From Planctomycetota bacterium (lineage in GTDB: Bacteria; Planctomycetota; Phycisphaerae; Phycisphaerales; SM1A02), in assembly GCA_022562915.1 (NCBI GenBank), contig JADFOJ010000002.1:53907-117906 (forward strand): DNA of 64,000 nt. The letters are read 5' to 3'. The notes under the pieces were generated by a model. That model saw nothing but the letters and a program-made list of their open reading frames with translations. It was not told where the DNA came from and searched no databases. This document shows, piece by piece, positions 17,453-26,735 of this stretch; the stretch's first letter is position 1, and every line of letters begins with the position of its first letter. A program made the translations under genes and the position numbers.

Positions 17453-17598
17453 GGGGGGGAGAGGGAGAGGGAGAGGGAGAAGAAAATAGACCGGGAGTAT
17501 TTTTCGGCGGCGGTACCGCCCCGCGCATGGCAAGTTTGGTGTGCGCCGAAAATTACTCCCGGTCTATTTTCTTCTCCCTCTCCCTCTCCCTCCCCCCC
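17453..17598. repeat. Long palindromic element, core-family copy C
   Basis: Arms of about 55 bp (17453-17508 and 17544-17598) are reverse complements, with a 2-base length difference in the AGAGGG tract and one mismatch. The core AAAATAGACCGGGAGTA is shared with the other copies; the outer part is a purine tract of AGAGGG units. It fills the gap between two convergent genes and ends two bases from the nusG stop, so it can terminate both. Confidence 0.9.
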
Positions 17599-17599
17599 C

Positions 17600-18466
17600 T
17601 CAGTCCGCCTTCTGGATCTGCCAGTATTCCAGTTCGATCGGCGCCTGGCGGCCGAAGATCGTCACGAGCACGCGGACCAGGCCCTTGTCGGGCAGCACCT
17701 CGTCGACGGTGCCTTCGTAGGACTCGAAGGGTCCCTCGGTGATCGTGACGAAGTCGCCGGGAGCGAACTCCATCTTGACGGTGGGGGTCTCTTCCGGGCG
17801 GCGCGAGTCGAAGAGCATCTTCTCGACCTCGTGGGGCGCCATGGGGGTTGGGCGGCCCGCGGTCCCGACGAAGTCGCCGACGCCGGTGGTTTCCTTGATC
17901 AGGAAGAAGACGTCCTGGGGGATGCGGCCGTCCGACTCCAGCTTCATCTCGACGAAGATGTAGCCGGGGTAGAGCTTCGTCTCGGTGATCCGTGCCTTGC
18001 CGCCCTTGAGCGTCTTGGTTTTCTCGGTCGGGACCATGATCCGGCCAACGCGCTCGAGGAGCCCCTCGATCTGCACCTTGCGCATCAGCGTTTCGCGGAC
18101 GTAGGTCTCCTTGTTCGACGCCACTCGGAGCACGAACCAGTCCATTCCCTCGCGGTACATGGGAAGGTCGGTGGCGGGATCGAACGGCTTTTCCTCGCCG
18201 TCGCCGTCCGCGTCGGCGGATTTCTCGACGGAGGCTTTGGCCGTGGTGACTTTACTCGGGGCGACTTCGGCCGTGGGAACTTCGACGGGCGTGACGTCGA
18301 CCGTGGGAGCCTCGACTGCGGGGACCGCTGTGTCGGGTTCGCCCCCGGCTTCCGTTGCCTGGACGGTGATCTCGGCCGGCGGAGTGGTTGTCGGGGTATC
18401 AGTAGACATGCCGGTGTCCTGTGCAGGGTTCGGCGGTTCGTTGGGTGTCGCGGCTTCGGCCATCAT
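17600..18466 (-). CDS. nusG: Transcription elongation/antitermination factor NusG, long N-terminus
   Basis: The C-terminal 190 residues are NusG: NGN domain starting MDWFVLRVASNKETYVRETL, LYPGYIFVEMKL, TGVGDFVG, and a KOW domain EFAPGDFVTITEGPFESYEGTV ending LEYWQIQKAD. It binds RNA polymerase and promotes elongation; Rho is encoded at 24.6 kb. An extra 95 or so residues, Thr/Pro/Val/Glu-rich and probably disordered, precede it. Two adjacent ATGs start the frame, with GAGGAA upstream. secE lies just upstream, as in many bacteria, but no rplK follows; the neighbour downstream is convergent. Confidence 0.93.
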   Translation of the reverse strand: MMAEAATPNEPPNPAQDTGMSTDTPTTTPPAEITVQATEAGGEPDTAVPAVEAPTVDVTPVEVPTAEVAPSKVTTAKASVEKSADADGDGEEKPFDPATDLPMYREGMDWFVLRVASNKETYVRETLMRKVQIEGLLERVGRIMVPTEKTKTLKGGKARITETKLYPGYIFVEMKLESDGRIPQDVFFLIKETTGVGDFVGTAGRPTPMAPHEVEKMLFDSRRPEETPTVKMEFAPGDFVTITEGPFESYEGTVDEVLPDKGLVRVLVTIFGRQAPIELEYWQIQKAD

Positions 18467-18482
18467 GGCGTGGCGGTTCCTC

Positions 18483-18893
18483 TCAGCCGGACGACTCCAG
18501 GACGTTGAGGGCCTGGAAGGTCATCGAGTACACCAGGTCCAGCACGGCGATCAGCGACGCGATCATGAACGTGAGACTGATCACGACCCAGGTCGACCCC
18601 ATGATCTCGCGGCGTGTCGACCAGTTGACTTTCTTCATTTCACCTTCCGTGGCGATGAGGAAGTCCACGAATCGTTTGTGCACGCAGAGGAGGTAGTAGC
18701 TCATGACGGCGAGGACCGTGATGAACACGACGGCGGCGCCCGCCTGGACATAGACCGTCTGGAGGTCCCCGAGCCGTACACCGGCAATGGTGTCCCACAG
18801 CCAGACGGCGCCCATGAAGATGAGCAGGCCCGCGGCGATGGCCGACATCATCCGTGTCCAGTAGCCCTGGCCTCTCTTGTAGATTCCGGACAT
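18483..18893 (-). CDS. secE: Preprotein translocase subunit SecE
   Basis: This protein of 136 residues carries the SecE signature at its C-terminus: FLIATEGEMKKVNWSTRREIMGSTWVVI followed by a membrane helix (VVISLTFMIASLIAVLDLVYS). SecE clamps the SecY channel. Two additional membrane helices precede it (MMSAIAAGLLIFMGAVWLW and VQAGAAVVFITVLAVMSYYL), giving a three-helix form. I start at ATG 18893; an upstream open frame exists. It sits between trpT and nusG in the usual tuf-secE-nusG order. Confidence 0.9.
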   Translation of the reverse strand: MSGIYKRGQGYWTRMMSAIAAGLLIFMGAVWLWDTIAGVRLGDLQTVYVQAGAAVVFITVLAVMSYYLLCVHKRFVDFLIATEGEMKKVNWSTRREIMGSTWVVISLTFMIASLIAVLDLVYSMTFQALNVLESSG

Positions 18894-18941
18894 GAAACGA
18901 CGGTTCCTCGGTGACGGTTCTCTCGACGGCAAGGCGTCCAA

Positions 18942-19014
<73 letters not shown>

Positions 19015-19021
19015 TCGTCGA

Positions 19022-19222
19022 TCACTTCCGCTTGATCTTATGCAGCGTGTGCTTGCGCAGCCGGGGGCTGTACTTCTGCATGCCCGACTTGAGCTTGTCG
19101 GCAATCCCGCCCTTGACCCGGATGCTCGTGCGGTAGTTCAGGTCACCGGTCTCGGCGCACTGGAGCCAGACGTACTCGCGATCCGCGGACCTCTTGCCCT
19201 TGCTCTTGCCTTTTGCAGCCAT
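19022..19222 (-). CDS. rpmG: 50S ribosomal protein L33
   Basis: This 66-residue basic protein matches L33: YVWLQCAETGDLNYRTSIR and the end LKSGMQKYSPRLRKHTLHKIKRK. A Lys-rich N-terminus precedes the core. The family has a zinc-binding form with four cysteines and a zinc-free form; only one Cys is present, so this is the zinc-free form. It lies between tuf and trpT, as in many bacteria. Confidence 0.9.
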   Translation of the reverse strand: MAAKGKSKGKRSADREYVWLQCAETGDLNYRTSIRVKGGIADKLKSGMQKYSPRLRKHTLHKIKRK

Positions 19223-19244
19223 GACGACGCTCTCAGCGTTGGGG

Positions 19245-20453
19245 TTACTCCACGATCTTGACGACCACGCCCGAACCGACCGTGCGGCCGCCCTCGCGGA
19301 CGGCGAAGCGGAGGCCCTCCTCCATCGCGATCGGCTTGCCTTCGAGGTCGACGGTCAGTGTGATGTTGTCGCCCGGCATGCACATCTCGGCCCCGCCGAG
19401 CAGCTCCAGCTTGCCGGTGACATCGGTCGTGCGGAAGTAGAACTGCGGCTTGTACCCGGAGAAGAACGGCGTGTGCCGGCCGCCTTCCTCCTTGGTGAGC
19501 ACGTATACCTCCGCCTCGAACTTCGTATGTGGCGTGATCGATCCGGGTTTGCAGACGACCTGGCCGCGCTGCACGTCTTCCTTTTCGATGCCGCGGAGCA
19601 GGCAGCCCGCATTGTCGCCGGCCTGGCCCGAGTCGAGCGTCTTGTTGAACATCTCGACGCCGGTGACGACCGTCTTCTTGTTCTCTTCCATGAGCCCGAC
19701 GATCTCGACGCTGTCGCCGACGTTGACCACGCCGCGATCGATTCGGCCCGTGACGACCGTGCCGCGGCCCTTGATCGAGAAGACGTCCTCGATCGGCATG
19801 AGGAAAGGCTTGTCGATCTCGCGGATGGGGTCGGGCACGTAGGTGTCCAGCGCCTCGATCAACTCGTCGATCGCCTTGCAGGCCTCGTCGTCCTTGCCCT
19901 CGCACTCCATCGCCTTCAGCGCCGAGCCCTTGATGATCGGGATGTCGTCGCCGGGGAAGTCGTACTTGCTCAGCAGCTCGCGGACCTCGAGCTCGACGAG
20001 CTCCAGCAGGTCGCTGTCCTCTTCGCCCACGGCGTCGACCTTGTTCAGGAAGACGACGATGGCGGGCACGCCGACCTGCCGGGCGAGCAGGATGTGCTCG
20101 CGGGTCTGCGGCATGGGGCCGTCGGTGGCGGCGACCACGAGGATCGCGCCGTCCATCTGGGCTGCGCCGGTGATCATGTTCTTGATGTAGTCGGCGTGGC
20201 CCGGGCAGTCCACGTGCGCGTAGTGACGGTTCGGCGATTCGTACTCCTGGTGGCTCGTGGCGATCGTGATGCCGCGTGCCTTCTCCTCGGGAGCATTGTC
20301 GATCTGTTCGAACGTGCGGATGGTTGCCAGGCCCTTCGTCGCCTGGCGCATGGTGATGGCCGCCGTGAGCGTCGTCTTGCCGTGATCGATGTGACCGATC
20401 GTGCCGACGTTGACATGCAACTTGTTTCGTTCGAATACAGCCTTCTTGGCCAT
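19245..20453 (-). CDS. tuf: Elongation factor Tu
   Basis: This 402-residue GTPase delivers aminoacyl-tRNA to the ribosome. It begins [30 protein letters not shown] with P-loop, then the effector region [27 protein letters not shown] and the beta-barrel domains ending [13 protein letters not shown]. Length and motifs are normal. GGAGG lies nine bases before the ATG. It follows tRNA-Thr, from whose promoter it is probably read. Only one tuf copy is visible in the window. Confidence 0.98.
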   Translation of the reverse strand: MAKKAVFERNKLHVNVGTIGHIDHGKTTLTAAITMRQATKGLATIRTFEQIDNAPEEKARGITIATSHQEYESPNRHYAHVDCPGHADYIKNMITGAAQMDGAILVVAATDGPMPQTREHILLARQVGVPAIVVFLNKVDAVGEEDSDLLELVELEVRELLSKYDFPGDDIPIIKGSALKAMECEGKDDEACKAIDELIEALDTYVPDPIREIDKPFLMPIEDVFSIKGRGTVVTGRIDRGVVNVGDSVEIVGLMEENKKTVVTGVEMFNKTLDSGQAGDNAGCLLRGIEKEDVQRGQVVCKPGSITPHTKFEAEVYVLTKEEGGRHTPFFSGYKPQFYFRTTDVTGKLELLGGAEMCMPGDNITLTVDLEGKPIAMEEGLRFAVREGGRTVGSGVVVKIVE

Positions 20454-20565
20454 TTCAGTCAGCCTCCACGCGAGGGGTCGTACGGTGGCCGGATCTTCAC
20501 CGGCAGTGAGTCGTCATCATAAGTGCAACAGTGCAAACGAGTGCGGACATCCGCGTTCGAACGGA

Positions 20566-20637
20566 AGCCACCGAAGGGGCTCGAACCCTTGACCTCACCC
20601 TTACCAAGGGTGTGCTCTACCACTGAGCTACGGTGGC
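20566..20637 (-). tRNA. thrT: tRNA-Thr (GGT anticodon)
   Basis: On the minus strand the acceptor stem GCCACCG/CGGTGGC, D arm AGCTCAGTGGTAGAGC, anticodon arm CACCCTTGGTAAGGGTG with anticodon GGT, and T arm AAGGGTTCGAGCCCCTT make a complete cloverleaf; discriminator base T. It precedes tuf in the order seen in many bacteria. CCA is not encoded. Confidence 0.95.
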
Positions 20638-20713
20638 CTGTCGTGGCCTGCTCGGCGACCAGTGGCAGGTCCCGATTGAAAAACCGCCCCCAGATACCGG
20701 GACGGACGGTGTC

Positions 20714-20741
20714 AGTGTAGCGATTTCCGCCACCGGGGCAA
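20714..20741 (-). promoter_or_regulatory. Promoter of the thrT-tuf operon
   Basis: On the minus strand TTGCCC (20736-20741), 16 bases and TACACT (20714-20719) form a sigma70-type promoter about 77 bases before tRNA-Thr. The -10 box and spacer length are the same as for the heme oxygenase promoter at 15.4 kb. Confidence 0.55.
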
Positions 20742-20765
20742 GCCGGGGCGGGCAGATTGTCGGGT

Positions 20766-21818
20766 TCAGCGTCGGTCCAGGTTCCGGATCCGGATGCCGC
20801 GGCTGCGCCGGCGCGAATCCTGGAAATCCTGTTCGGTCGCCCAGCCCTCGAGGTCCTCGATGGTCCTCCACTTGGCCTGGGCCTCGGAATGGCCGTCGAG
20901 GAAAAGCATCAGGCACAGCTCGGAGTACCGGAAATCCACCCGGATCTCCGGGGCGATCGACAGGTTGGGGTCGTCGATCACGGGGTCATCGCCGGTCCGC
21001 AGGATCGGAAGCTTGTAGCGCTGCGGCCAGGGCTGGATCACCTCGCCTGCGAACGAATCGACGAGGTACATCGACCGATCCGGCGCCCTGATCTGTCCGT
21101 GGGCGTACCACCTGCCCTGTTTCGTGTCCTCCCTGTCCGCCCACACCGGCGTGTCCTCGCTCAGGTCCACCGCGTTGTCGTCGGCGTTGAAGAAGTTATT
21201 GGCCGCGAAGTACCCCGGCAGGCCCCTTTCACCGGCGCCGGCCCCGTAGGGCGTGGCCAGCTCCTGGCGGCCCAGCTCCTGGCGGCTGAAGGTGTCCCGC
21301 GTATTCGTGGCCGCCGATCGCAGGGGGTTGTCGATGTCGATGCTGAGGCCGGGATTCACCGCGTATTTCTTCTGTCCGTAGAACAGGCCGTCGGGTGAGT
21401 CATACCGATAGTCGTGGCCGAAGCCCTCGGGCCACGGCGCGGTCGCTTCCGGGAAGACGCCCAGCTTGAACTCCGTCCAGATGATGTCGGCCCACGTACC
21501 CGCGAACTGCCGACCGAGCCGCTCCGACTGATCGCCGATCTCCGACCGCACCTTGCCGGAGTATCGAGGCGGGTCGCCCGGCTGTGGTGCGTAGTCGAAC
21601 TGGCTGGGAACGACGAAGTCGCGGTTGTCCCCGGCGTAGAGACTGAGCCAGCCGGCGACCTGCCGCATGTGGGCCATCGACTTCGTCATCTGGCCGCTCT
21701 TGCGAAAACCGGAAATGACCGGGAACAGCAGCCCAAGCAATGCGCCGATGACCGCGATGACCGCCAGCAGCTCGGTCATCGAAAAGCCGCGTCTGCAACA
21801 TTCGGTACGGCGTGTCAT
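20766..21818 (-). CDS. Prepilin-like secreted protein (type II pseudopilin signal)
   Basis: This 350-residue protein has a short basic leader, then GFSMTELLAVIAVIGALLGLLFPVI: a type IV prepilin signal with Glu5. A helical stalk (RKSGQMTKSMAHMRQVAGWL) leads into a globular domain with late LCLMLFLDGHSEAQA, the DGH motif of planctomycete pseudopilins, as in the protein at 11.6 kb. AGGAGC lies eight bases before the ATG. It is transcribed toward the thrT-tuf unit, whose promoter is a few bases past its stop. No other secretion gene is near. Confidence 0.8.
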   Translation of the reverse strand: MTRRTECCRRGFSMTELLAVIAVIGALLGLLFPVISGFRKSGQMTKSMAHMRQVAGWLSLYAGDNRDFVVPSQFDYAPQPGDPPRYSGKVRSEIGDQSERLGRQFAGTWADIIWTEFKLGVFPEATAPWPEGFGHDYRYDSPDGLFYGQKKYAVNPGLSIDIDNPLRSAATNTRDTFSRQELGRQELATPYGAGAGERGLPGYFAANNFFNADDNAVDLSEDTPVWADREDTKQGRWYAHGQIRAPDRSMYLVDSFAGEVIQPWPQRYKLPILRTGDDPVIDDPNLSIAPEIRVDFRYSELCLMLFLDGHSEAQAKWRTIEDLEGWATEQDFQDSRRRSRGIRIRNLDRR

Positions 21819-21897
21819 GGCGGTGCTCCTGAAGCGGTCGGGGAACCATACGCACGAACCGTGCCGGCAGGTTCAGGAAGTCGTGGCCTTCGCCCGC

Positions 21898-22461
21898 TCA
21901 ATGAATCCGGTGCGTCTCGACGCCGATCCGCTCTTCCTCGTCGTCGATCTGCTCTTCCAGGGCCGCGACCCACACCGGGGCGCCCATCAGCATCATGAGC
22001 CCGAAGACGGCCAGCGCGCCCAGCCCGATCACCTTCCAGCCCACGAAGACGGCCGCCATGAGCACCGCCAGCGCGGCCAGCGGCGCCACGATCATGATCC
22101 CCATCTTGAAGCCCGCCCGCTCGGCGGCGACGATCTCCCGGTCGACGTCCGGCGCGATCTCCTCGATGTCGATGTTCTCGTCCACAACGTCTCGGGGCTG
22201 CTTGTCCAAGTGGTCATGGCCGCTCCGGGCGATCGCCCATGCGCGCCGGTCACGAAGCTTGACGCCGACGATCAAGGCGTAGCAGAACACGACGCACAGC
22301 GCCGACACGACCGCGCCGGGCACGAAGAAGGCCGCGACCGAAAAGCCCGTGCAGAGCATGGACACCAGCAGCAGTACCAGCAGCGTGGTGGGGAGACCCT
22401 GTTCCCGCGGCTGGCGGACGTGCGGCGTCGGGCCGGGATCGAGTTGGGCGGTAAGACCCAT
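21898..22461 (-). CDS. Membrane protein of unknown function
   Basis: This 187-residue protein has two pairs of hydrophobic helices: TTLLVLLLVSMLCTGFSVAAFFVPGAVVSALCVVFCYALIV in the first half, and MIVAPLAALAVLMAAVFVGW with VIGLGALAVFGLMMLMGAPVWV in the second. A charged loop (about residues 75-115, with VDENIDIEEIAPDVDRE) separates them, and it ends in an acidic segment EEQIDDEEERIGVE. No domain is recognised. There is no strong ribosome site before the ATG, so the start is less sure. It lies after recQ on the same strand. Confidence 0.65.
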   Translation of the reverse strand: MGLTAQLDPGPTPHVRQPREQGLPTTLLVLLLVSMLCTGFSVAAFFVPGAVVSALCVVFCYALIVGVKLRDRRAWAIARSGHDHLDKQPRDVVDENIDIEEIAPDVDREIVAAERAGFKMGIMIVAPLAALAVLMAAVFVGWKVIGLGALAVFGLMMLMGAPVWVAALEEQIDDEEERIGVETHRIH

Positions 22462-22545
22462 TACGTGCGCTGCAATTGTACAGGCGGGCAGTGCCCCGAG
22501 CGGCGATTAAGTCCGTTGTCCGGGCATGATTCATCGTGAGAAATT

Positions 22546-24411
22546 TCACGAACACTCTCGGCACTCACCGCCGGTGAACCGGGCGATCTCTTCGATCACC
22601 CGCGGGCCCAGGTCGGTCTGCTTCTGTTTGCCGATCCCGTAGATATCGGCCAGTTCCTCGATCGTGGTCGGGCGTTGCCGGGCGAGATCCCGAAGGGTCG
22701 CGTCGGAAAAGATCACGTACGCCGGCACCTGCCGAAGGCGGGCAATGTCCCGGCGCACCTCACGGAGTCGCTCGAAGAGATCGCGGTCCACGCCCTCCCA
22801 CGATTCGCGGTCGAAAGTCGTTCTCCTGGCCCGCTTGACGTCGCGCCGGGGAAGCCGGACCTGCCGGAGGCCGCGAAGAACCTCCCAGGACGCGTCGTTG
22901 AGGGTGATGACCGGCCTGTCACCGGTGGTACGTTCCAGCAGACCCTGATCGATGAGCTCGTAGACCATGGTGGTGAGGTGTTTGCGCGGCACGTCCCGCA
23001 GTATCCCCGCCGTGCTCAGTTGGTCATGGCCCAGGCCGCGGACCCGCTCGGTGTCCGCCCCCGCCAGGACGTCCACGACGTGGCCGATCCCGAAACGCTG
23101 CCCGACCCGGGCCACGCACGAGAGGATCTTCCGGCTCTCGACCGTCGCGTCGACCAGTCCCTCGACTTCGCCGAGGCACACGTCGCACGCGCCGCAGTTC
23201 GGTTGCCGGTACTCCTGCCCGAAGTATTCCGACAACGCGCGATGCCGGCAGCGCAGCGCGCGGCAATACCGCTGCATCTTCCGGAGAAGATCGACCTGGG
23301 CCGCCACGACGCCGGCGTGTGCGTCCATGTCACCCTCGTCGGCGTCCGCGTTCTCTGCGCGGCGTTCAAACAGCCACTGCCACTTCAGGACGTCTGCCGC
23401 GGAATAGAACGCCACGCACTCCGCTTCCAGCCCGTCACGCCCGGCGCGGCCGGTCTCCTGCTGGTAATGCTCGATCGACTTCGGCATGGCCGCATGGATG
23501 ACGCAGCGCACGTTGCTCCGATCGATGCCCATTCCGAACGCGACGGTCGCGGCGACGACGTCGATGCGTTCCTCGGCGAAGGCGTCCTGCGTGCGCCGCC
23601 GCTGGTCGGCATCGAGGCCGGCGTGGTACGCGGCGGCCTTGATCCCGTTCGACGCAAGGCGCGTCGCCGTAGCCTCGGTTTCCTTGCGGGTGATGCAGTA
23701 GACGATTGCCGCTTCGGACCGGTGGCGGTCAAGTACGGCGAGCACCTGCGCGGCGCCGTCGGTGCGCGGCAGCACGCGGTACACGAGGTTGGGCCTGTCG
23801 AAGACGCCGATCAGCACGTTCGGATCGCTGAGACCCAGCTGCTCGACGATATCGTCCCGGACCTGCCCGGTTGCCGTCGCGGTATACGCGTGCACGCTGG
23901 CACGCGGGAACCGCTGCTTGAGCGTCGCGAGCTTGCGGTATTCCGGCCGGAAGTCGTGGCCCCACTGACTGATGCAGTGTGCTTCGTCGATCGCGAACGC
24001 CCGGATGTCCAGGTGCTCCATCAGCGCCATGAACGACGGCGACAACAGTCTTTCGGGCGAGACGAAGACCAGGCGGTATTCGCCCGCGGCGACGGACGCC
24101 TCGATCCGCCGCTGCTGAGGCGCATCGACGCCGCTGTGCAGCGCTTCGGCCGGATACCCGCACGCCTGCAGTCCGTCGACCTGGTCCTTCATGAGGGAGA
24201 TCAAGGGCGACACCACGATGTCGGTGCGCCGCTCCAGAAGTGGCGGCACCTGGTAGCACAACGACTTGCCTCCGCCGGTCGGCATGACCACCAGCGAGTC
24301 GCGGTGCTCCACGCCGGCCCGGATCGCCTCGGCCTGGAGCGGGCGCAGCGTATCGAAGCCCCAATAATGGCGGATTACCTGCTGAACACTCTCCGTCAAC
24401 GTTCCGTCCAT
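22546..24411 (-). CDS. recQ: ATP-dependent DNA helicase RecQ
   Basis: This 621-residue RecQ helicase unwinds DNA 3' to 5' in recombination repair. It shows Walker A PTGGGKS (44-50), DEAH in IDEAHCISQWGHDFRPEY, the helicase C domain with GMGIDRSNVR and QETGRAGRDG, a Cys-rich zinc module (NCGACDVCLG), a winged-helix region and a C-terminal HRDC-like domain (ATLRDLARQRPTTIEELADIYGIG). Start ATG 24411 gives the family N-terminus; a longer frame that opens in the repeat upstream is rejected. The repeat at 24472-24566 separates it from rho. Confidence 0.95.
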   Translation of the reverse strand: MDGTLTESVQQVIRHYWGFDTLRPLQAEAIRAGVEHRDSLVVMPTGGGKSLCYQVPPLLERRTDIVVSPLISLMKDQVDGLQACGYPAEALHSGVDAPQQRRIEASVAAGEYRLVFVSPERLLSPSFMALMEHLDIRAFAIDEAHCISQWGHDFRPEYRKLATLKQRFPRASVHAYTATATGQVRDDIVEQLGLSDPNVLIGVFDRPNLVYRVLPRTDGAAQVLAVLDRHRSEAAIVYCITRKETEATATRLASNGIKAAAYHAGLDADQRRRTQDAFAEERIDVVAATVAFGMGIDRSNVRCVIHAAMPKSIEHYQQETGRAGRDGLEAECVAFYSAADVLKWQWLFERRAENADADEGDMDAHAGVVAAQVDLLRKMQRYCRALRCRHRALSEYFGQEYRQPNCGACDVCLGEVEGLVDATVESRKILSCVARVGQRFGIGHVVDVLAGADTERVRGLGHDQLSTAGILRDVPRKHLTTMVYELIDQGLLERTTGDRPVITLNDASWEVLRGLRQVRLPRRDVKRARRTTFDRESWEGVDRDLFERLREVRRDIARLRQVPAYVIFSDATLRDLARQRPTTIEELADIYGIGKQKQTDLGPRVIEEIARFTGGECRECS

Positions 24412-24471
24412 GGCGTCGGTGCAGGGTACCGCACGATCGCTTCCGGCGGACGAGGACCTGCCGAACCGCGC

Positions 24472-24566
24472 GGGGTGGCACGGTCGAGGGAGTCCGCGCT
24501 GGCGGACGACCTCGCCCGTGGAGCGACGGTCGAAGACACGGGCGAGCAAGCTCGACCGTGCCACCC
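24472..24566. repeat. GGTGGCACGG repeat family, copy 2
   Basis: Ends GGGGTGGCACGGTCGA and TCGACCGTGCCACCC, with shared inner segments CGCCCGTGGAGCGACG and CGAAGACACGGGCGAGCAAG, as in copy 1. It spans 95 bp between recQ and rho and ends on the base before the rho stop codon. Confidence 0.85.
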
Positions 24567-25994
24567 TCAACCGAGGTTCATCGTCATCAGGAACTCGGCG
24601 TTGCTCTTGGTCTTGAGCATGCGGCCGCGGAGCAGCTCCATCGCCTCGATCACCGACATGTCGCTGACGACCTTGCGCAGGCGGGTGACCAGGTCCAGTT
24701 CCTTGGGGTCCAGAAGGAGCTCCTCGCGCCGCGTGCCGGAGGCGGAGATGTCGATCGCGGGCCAGATCCGCTTTTCGACGAGCTTGCGGGTCAGGTGCAG
24801 CTCGGCGTTGCCGGTGCCCTTGAACTCCTCGAAGATCACCTCGTCGGCCTTGGATCCCGTGTCGACGAGCGCGGTGCCGAAGATCGTCAGCGACCCGCCG
24901 TCCTCGATGTTCCGGGCGGACCCGAAGAACTTCTTGGGCTTGATCAGCGCCTGGGTGTCGACGCCGCCAGTGCCGATCTTGCCCGTGGAGGGCATGGCGT
25001 TGTTGTAGCCGCGGGCGAGACGGGTGATCGAGTCGAGCAGGATCACCACGTCATCGCCGTACTCGACCATGCGGCGGCTCTTGGCGATGACCATCTCGGC
25101 GACCTGGATGTGGCGGGTGGCCTCCTCGTCGAAGGTGCTCGCCACGACCTCGACCGCGTCGGGGGTGTTGCGCTTGAAATCCGTGACTTCCTCGGGCCGC
25201 TCGTCGACCAGCAGCACGAAGACCTTCACCTCCGGGTGGTTGGTCGCGATGGCGTTGGTGATCTGCTGGAGAATGACGGTCTTGCCCGCCCGCGGCGGAG
25301 AGACGATCAGGCCGCGCTGGCCGAAGCCGAAGGGGGTCACCAGGTCGATGATGCGGGTCTCGAGGCGATCGGCCGTGGTCTCCAGGTTAATCCGCCTGTC
25401 CGGGTGCAGGGGTATGAGGTTCTCGAAGGTCGGCAGGTCATGAAGCATGGCCGGGTCGCGGCCGTTGACCTCCTCGACCTTGAGCAGGGCGAAGTACGTC
25501 TCGGTCTCCTTGGGTGGCCGGATCAGGCCGCGGAGCACCTGGCCCTTGCGAAGCCCGAAGCGGCGGATCTGCGACGGGCTGACGTACACGTCGTCGGGCG
25601 ACGGCAGGTAGGAATACTCGGCGCTGCGCAGGAACCCGAAGCCGTCCGGCAGGATCGCCAGCGTCCCCTCGCCCATCATGAGCCCCTGGCGCCGCGCGTG
25701 GGCGCGGAGCACCTCGAAGACGAGCTTCTGCTTGGGCATCGCGACGTAGTCTTCGACCTGCTCCTTCCGGGCGATCTTGCCGAGTTGCTCGGTCGACATC
25801 TTGCGGAGCGTCGCGAGGCTGATGTCGTCCTTCTTGGCGAGTTCGTACTTGCTGTGGGCGTCGTCGCCGATGGCGGCGGCTTCGGCCTCGAGGGCCTCGT
25901 CCGAGGGAACCTCGCCGGGCTGCAGCGTCACGGTCATTGCGGCCTCGGAGGAGGATGGTCGTTTGCGCCGCTTGCGATACTTTCTGGTAGGCAT
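24567..25994 (-). CDS. rho: Transcription termination factor Rho
   Basis: This protein of 475 residues is the hexameric RNA helicase that ends transcription. The N-terminal 60 residues are basic then acidic. The Rho N-terminal helix region follows (STEQLGKIARKEQVEDYVAMPKQKLVFEVL), the RNA-binding fold GEGTLAILPDGFGFLRS...DDVYVSPSQIRRFGLRKGQ, then the ATPase with PPRAGKT (233-239), VLLVDERPEEVTDF, LLDSITRLARGYN and the R-loop region DTGSKADEVIFEEFKGTGN. A GTG one codon earlier is possible. The repeat touches its stop codon. Confidence 0.97.
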   Translation of the reverse strand: MPTRKYRKRRKRPSSSEAAMTVTLQPGEVPSDEALEAEAAAIGDDAHSKYELAKKDDISLATLRKMSTEQLGKIARKEQVEDYVAMPKQKLVFEVLRAHARRQGLMMGEGTLAILPDGFGFLRSAEYSYLPSPDDVYVSPSQIRRFGLRKGQVLRGLIRPPKETETYFALLKVEEVNGRDPAMLHDLPTFENLIPLHPDRRINLETTADRLETRIIDLVTPFGFGQRGLIVSPPRAGKTVILQQITNAIATNHPEVKVFVLLVDERPEEVTDFKRNTPDAVEVVASTFDEEATRHIQVAEMVIAKSRRMVEYGDDVVILLDSITRLARGYNNAMPSTGKIGTGGVDTQALIKPKKFFGSARNIEDGGSLTIFGTALVDTGSKADEVIFEEFKGTGNAELHLTRKLVEKRIWPAIDISASGTRREELLLDPKELDLVTRLRKVVSDMSVIEAMELLRGRMLKTKSNAEFLMTMNLG

Positions 25995-26120
25995 CACGTT
26001 CTCTGCGTTCGTCGCGCCTGCGTGCGAAGGTGGGTGTGGAGATACGACGTTCGGGTCGTGGAGGGCCGTGGAGCCCTCACCGGAAGCAACCTGTTCCGAA
26101 CGTCCACCGGGAGCGTGCAG

Positions 26121-26735
26121 TCAACTCCGGCGGGGTTGCCTCAGTTCGTTCAGGATACGGTGAATCTGCTCGCTGAGCTCGTCGAGATCACCGTTGTTGA
26201 TAACAACATAGTCGGATCGTGCCCGCTTGTCATCAAGCGAGAGTTGGGATTGCTCTCTCCCGGTCAGTTCGGTGTCGTCCCATCCACGGGAGTCCGCCAG
26301 CCGGCTGAGCCGCTGCGGGCGGTCCGTCTGGACGAAGATCACCGCGGTGCATTCACGGTCAAGACCGGCTTCAAACAACAGGGGTGCGTCGATGACCAGG
26401 GCCGGTGTGTCCGGCGGGGCCTGCTCAAACAGTGCCCGGCGGCGCGAACGGATCCTCGGATGAACCAGCGATTCTAGGCGCCGCCGATGCCGCGGACGAG
26501 CGAAGACGATCCGTGCCACCGCGGCCCGGTCAATCTCGCCTGAGTCGTCGAGCATGCCGGGACCCCACCACGAGACGATCTCGTCGCGGAGGTCCGGGTC
26601 GCGCAGGGCCTCGCGTCCCAGCGCGTCGGAATCGGCGACGACGCAGCCCAGACCGGCCAGGATCCCGGCCACGGTGCTCTTGCCGGCGCCGACGCCGCCG
26701 GCGATGCCGAGGATTACCTGGCGATCCTTGTCCAC
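26121..26735 (-). CDS. coaE: Dephospho-CoA kinase
   Basis: This 204-residue enzyme catalyses the last step of coenzyme A synthesis. It shows P-loop GGVGAGKSTV (about 13-22), the DSDALGREAL motif of the CoA site, HPRIRSRR and VIDAPLLFEAGLDREC. The start is a GTG, and the first 22 bases overlap the end of cysS, so the two are read together. The C-terminus is basic. Family length is normal. Confidence 0.93.
   Translation of the reverse strand: MDKDRQVILGIAGGVGAGKSTVAGILAGLGCVVADSDALGREALRDPDLRDEIVSWWGPGMLDDSGEIDRAAVARIVFARPRHRRRLESLVHPRIRSRRRALFEQAPPDTPALVIDAPLLFEAGLDRECTAVIFVQTDRPQRLSRLADSRGWDDTELTGREQSQLSLDDKRARSDYVVINNGDLDELSEQIHRILNELRQPRRS

Noticed and set aside
19194..20522. 442-codon plus-strand frame antisense to tuf
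   Set aside because: tuf is unmistakable on the minus strand; the frame is its mirror.
24412..24570. N-terminal extension of RecQ through the GGTGGCACGG repeat
   Set aside because: The added residues are translated repeat; RecQ proteins start near the ATG at 24411.
22675..25008. 777-codon plus-strand frame antisense to recQ and rho
   Set aside because: High-GC shadow frame; recQ and rho have full family motifs on the minus strand.
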